From Bacteroidota bacterium (GTDB lineage: Bacteria; Bacteroidota; Bacteroidia; Chitinophagales; BACL12): a DNA stretch of 64,000 nucleotides. The notes under the pieces were generated by a model. That model was given only the letters and a program-made list of their open reading frames with translations, was not told the DNA's origin and searched no databases. The stretch lies in the NCBI GenBank assembly GCA_016124275.1, contig WGOA01000021.1:42013-106012 (forward strand), read 5' to 3'. Positions 63,779 to 64,000 of the stretch are shown here, one piece after another. Positions within the stretch are counted from its first letter, which is position 1. The number at the start of each line of letters is the position of its first letter. The translations under genes were made by a program, and so were the position numbers.

Positions 63779-64000
63779 TCAGCGTTTTGAAGGGGTCAAC
63801 AACAAGGAGTAACTTATTCCAGGCGTGGGATTGAATTTCGGGGTTTCCCCTTCTGCCAACAAAGCTATACCGCCTAAGCGCAGGTTGATGCCTTTCCAGA
63901 CGGTCCAGCGAAAGCCCAGTTCTACCCCCAGGGCGTTTTTATCCTCGTAGTCCCGGCTCAAGCCCCGCAAGTACGAAGCACCGCCATAGAAGGCTGAAGG
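63779..64000 (-). CDS. 3' end of a beta-barrel-like protein (N-terminus outside window)
   Basis: The frame is open to the right window edge; 73 residues are seen (from FYGGASYLRGLSRDYEDKNALG to NPTPGISYSLLLTPSKR). Alternating hydrophobic strands (GVELGFRWTVWKGINLRLGGIAL) suggest a porin-like or Lewinella-type outer-membrane protein. No identity can be given from this fragment. Confidence 0.6.
   Translation of the reverse strand, partial: PSAFYGGASYLRGLSRDYEDKNALGVELGFRWTVWKGINLRLGGIALLAEGETPKFNPTPGISYSLLLTPSKR

Overview
The window is a stretch of a Bacteroidota chromosome, most likely from the Saprospiria/Lewinella-like branch (the phylum call is firm, the class call is inference). Evidence for the phylum: several secreted proteins end in type IX secretion (T9SS) type A sorting domains, there is a TonB-dependent receptor with a carboxypeptidase-regulatory-like N-domain, genes lack Shine-Dalgarno sequences, a TAnnTTTG-type promoter element is visible, and the gene order rpsU / xer recombinase / hpf / tRNAs / tuf / tRNA-Trp / secE / nusG / rplK-A-J-L / rpoB / rpoC is typical of Bacteroidota. 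DNA is moderately GC-rich. There is no insertion sequence, phage, CRISPR array or rRNA operon.

Layout. 1-12.8 kb: 3' part of a Bacteroidota porin, an ABC exporter ATPase with a permease fused to an M1-type aminopeptidase, a secreted protein usually mislabelled asparagine synthetase B, NADP-isocitrate dehydrogenase, RuvB, a PorT-like barrel protein with odd N-terminal repeats, a small conserved protein and a PhnP-like metallo-hydrolase. 12.9-20.1 kb: a T9SS-exported M36 metalloprotease, an AGCS sodium/amino-acid symporter, a helix-hairpin-helix protein with a Gly/Ser/Trp repeat, and an acyl-CoA dehydrogenase. 20.1-35.2 kb: the translation/transcription core with five tRNA genes. 35.3-39.5 kb: DUF3467 protein, membrane GT-C-like protein, GT2 glycosyltransferase and a WecE-type sugar aminotransferase, probably one cell-surface glycan or lipid-glycosylation operon. 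39.5-44.1 kb: an unknown protein, a PhoD-type phosphatase, a DgkA-type lipid kinase and an M28 peptidase. 44.3-51.5 kb: a TonB-dependent receptor flanked by two paralogous T9SS-sorted surface proteins. 51.9-56.8 kb: a lipoprotein pair, an FG-GAP/ASPIC-UnbV protein overlapping a vanadium-dependent haloperoxidase. 56.7-60.2 kb: a cellulose-synthase-like GT2 coupled to a periplasmic glycoside hydrolase. 60.4-63.0 kb: a sulfur module of MBL-rhodanese protein plus two half-size YeeE/YedE transporters. The window closes with a methyltransferase and the 3' end of another barrel protein.

The most notable non-coding signals are: 11-bp-period CTTAACATTC direct repeats, resembling Pho-box geometry, before the TonB receptor and before the haloperoxidase operon; a leader with an intrinsic terminator just upstream of that operon; two palindromes in front of the sulfur module; a 120-bp three-stem palindromic element after the module whose left arm recurs, diverged, upstream of it; and an unusual density of unrelated short tandem repeats in intergenic gaps. 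I found no obviously new multi-gene defence or mobile system. The best candidates for undescribed biology are the T9SS-TonB-T9SS locus with its putative phosphate-type control, the sulfur module with its operators, and the GT2/glycoside-hydrolase pair.
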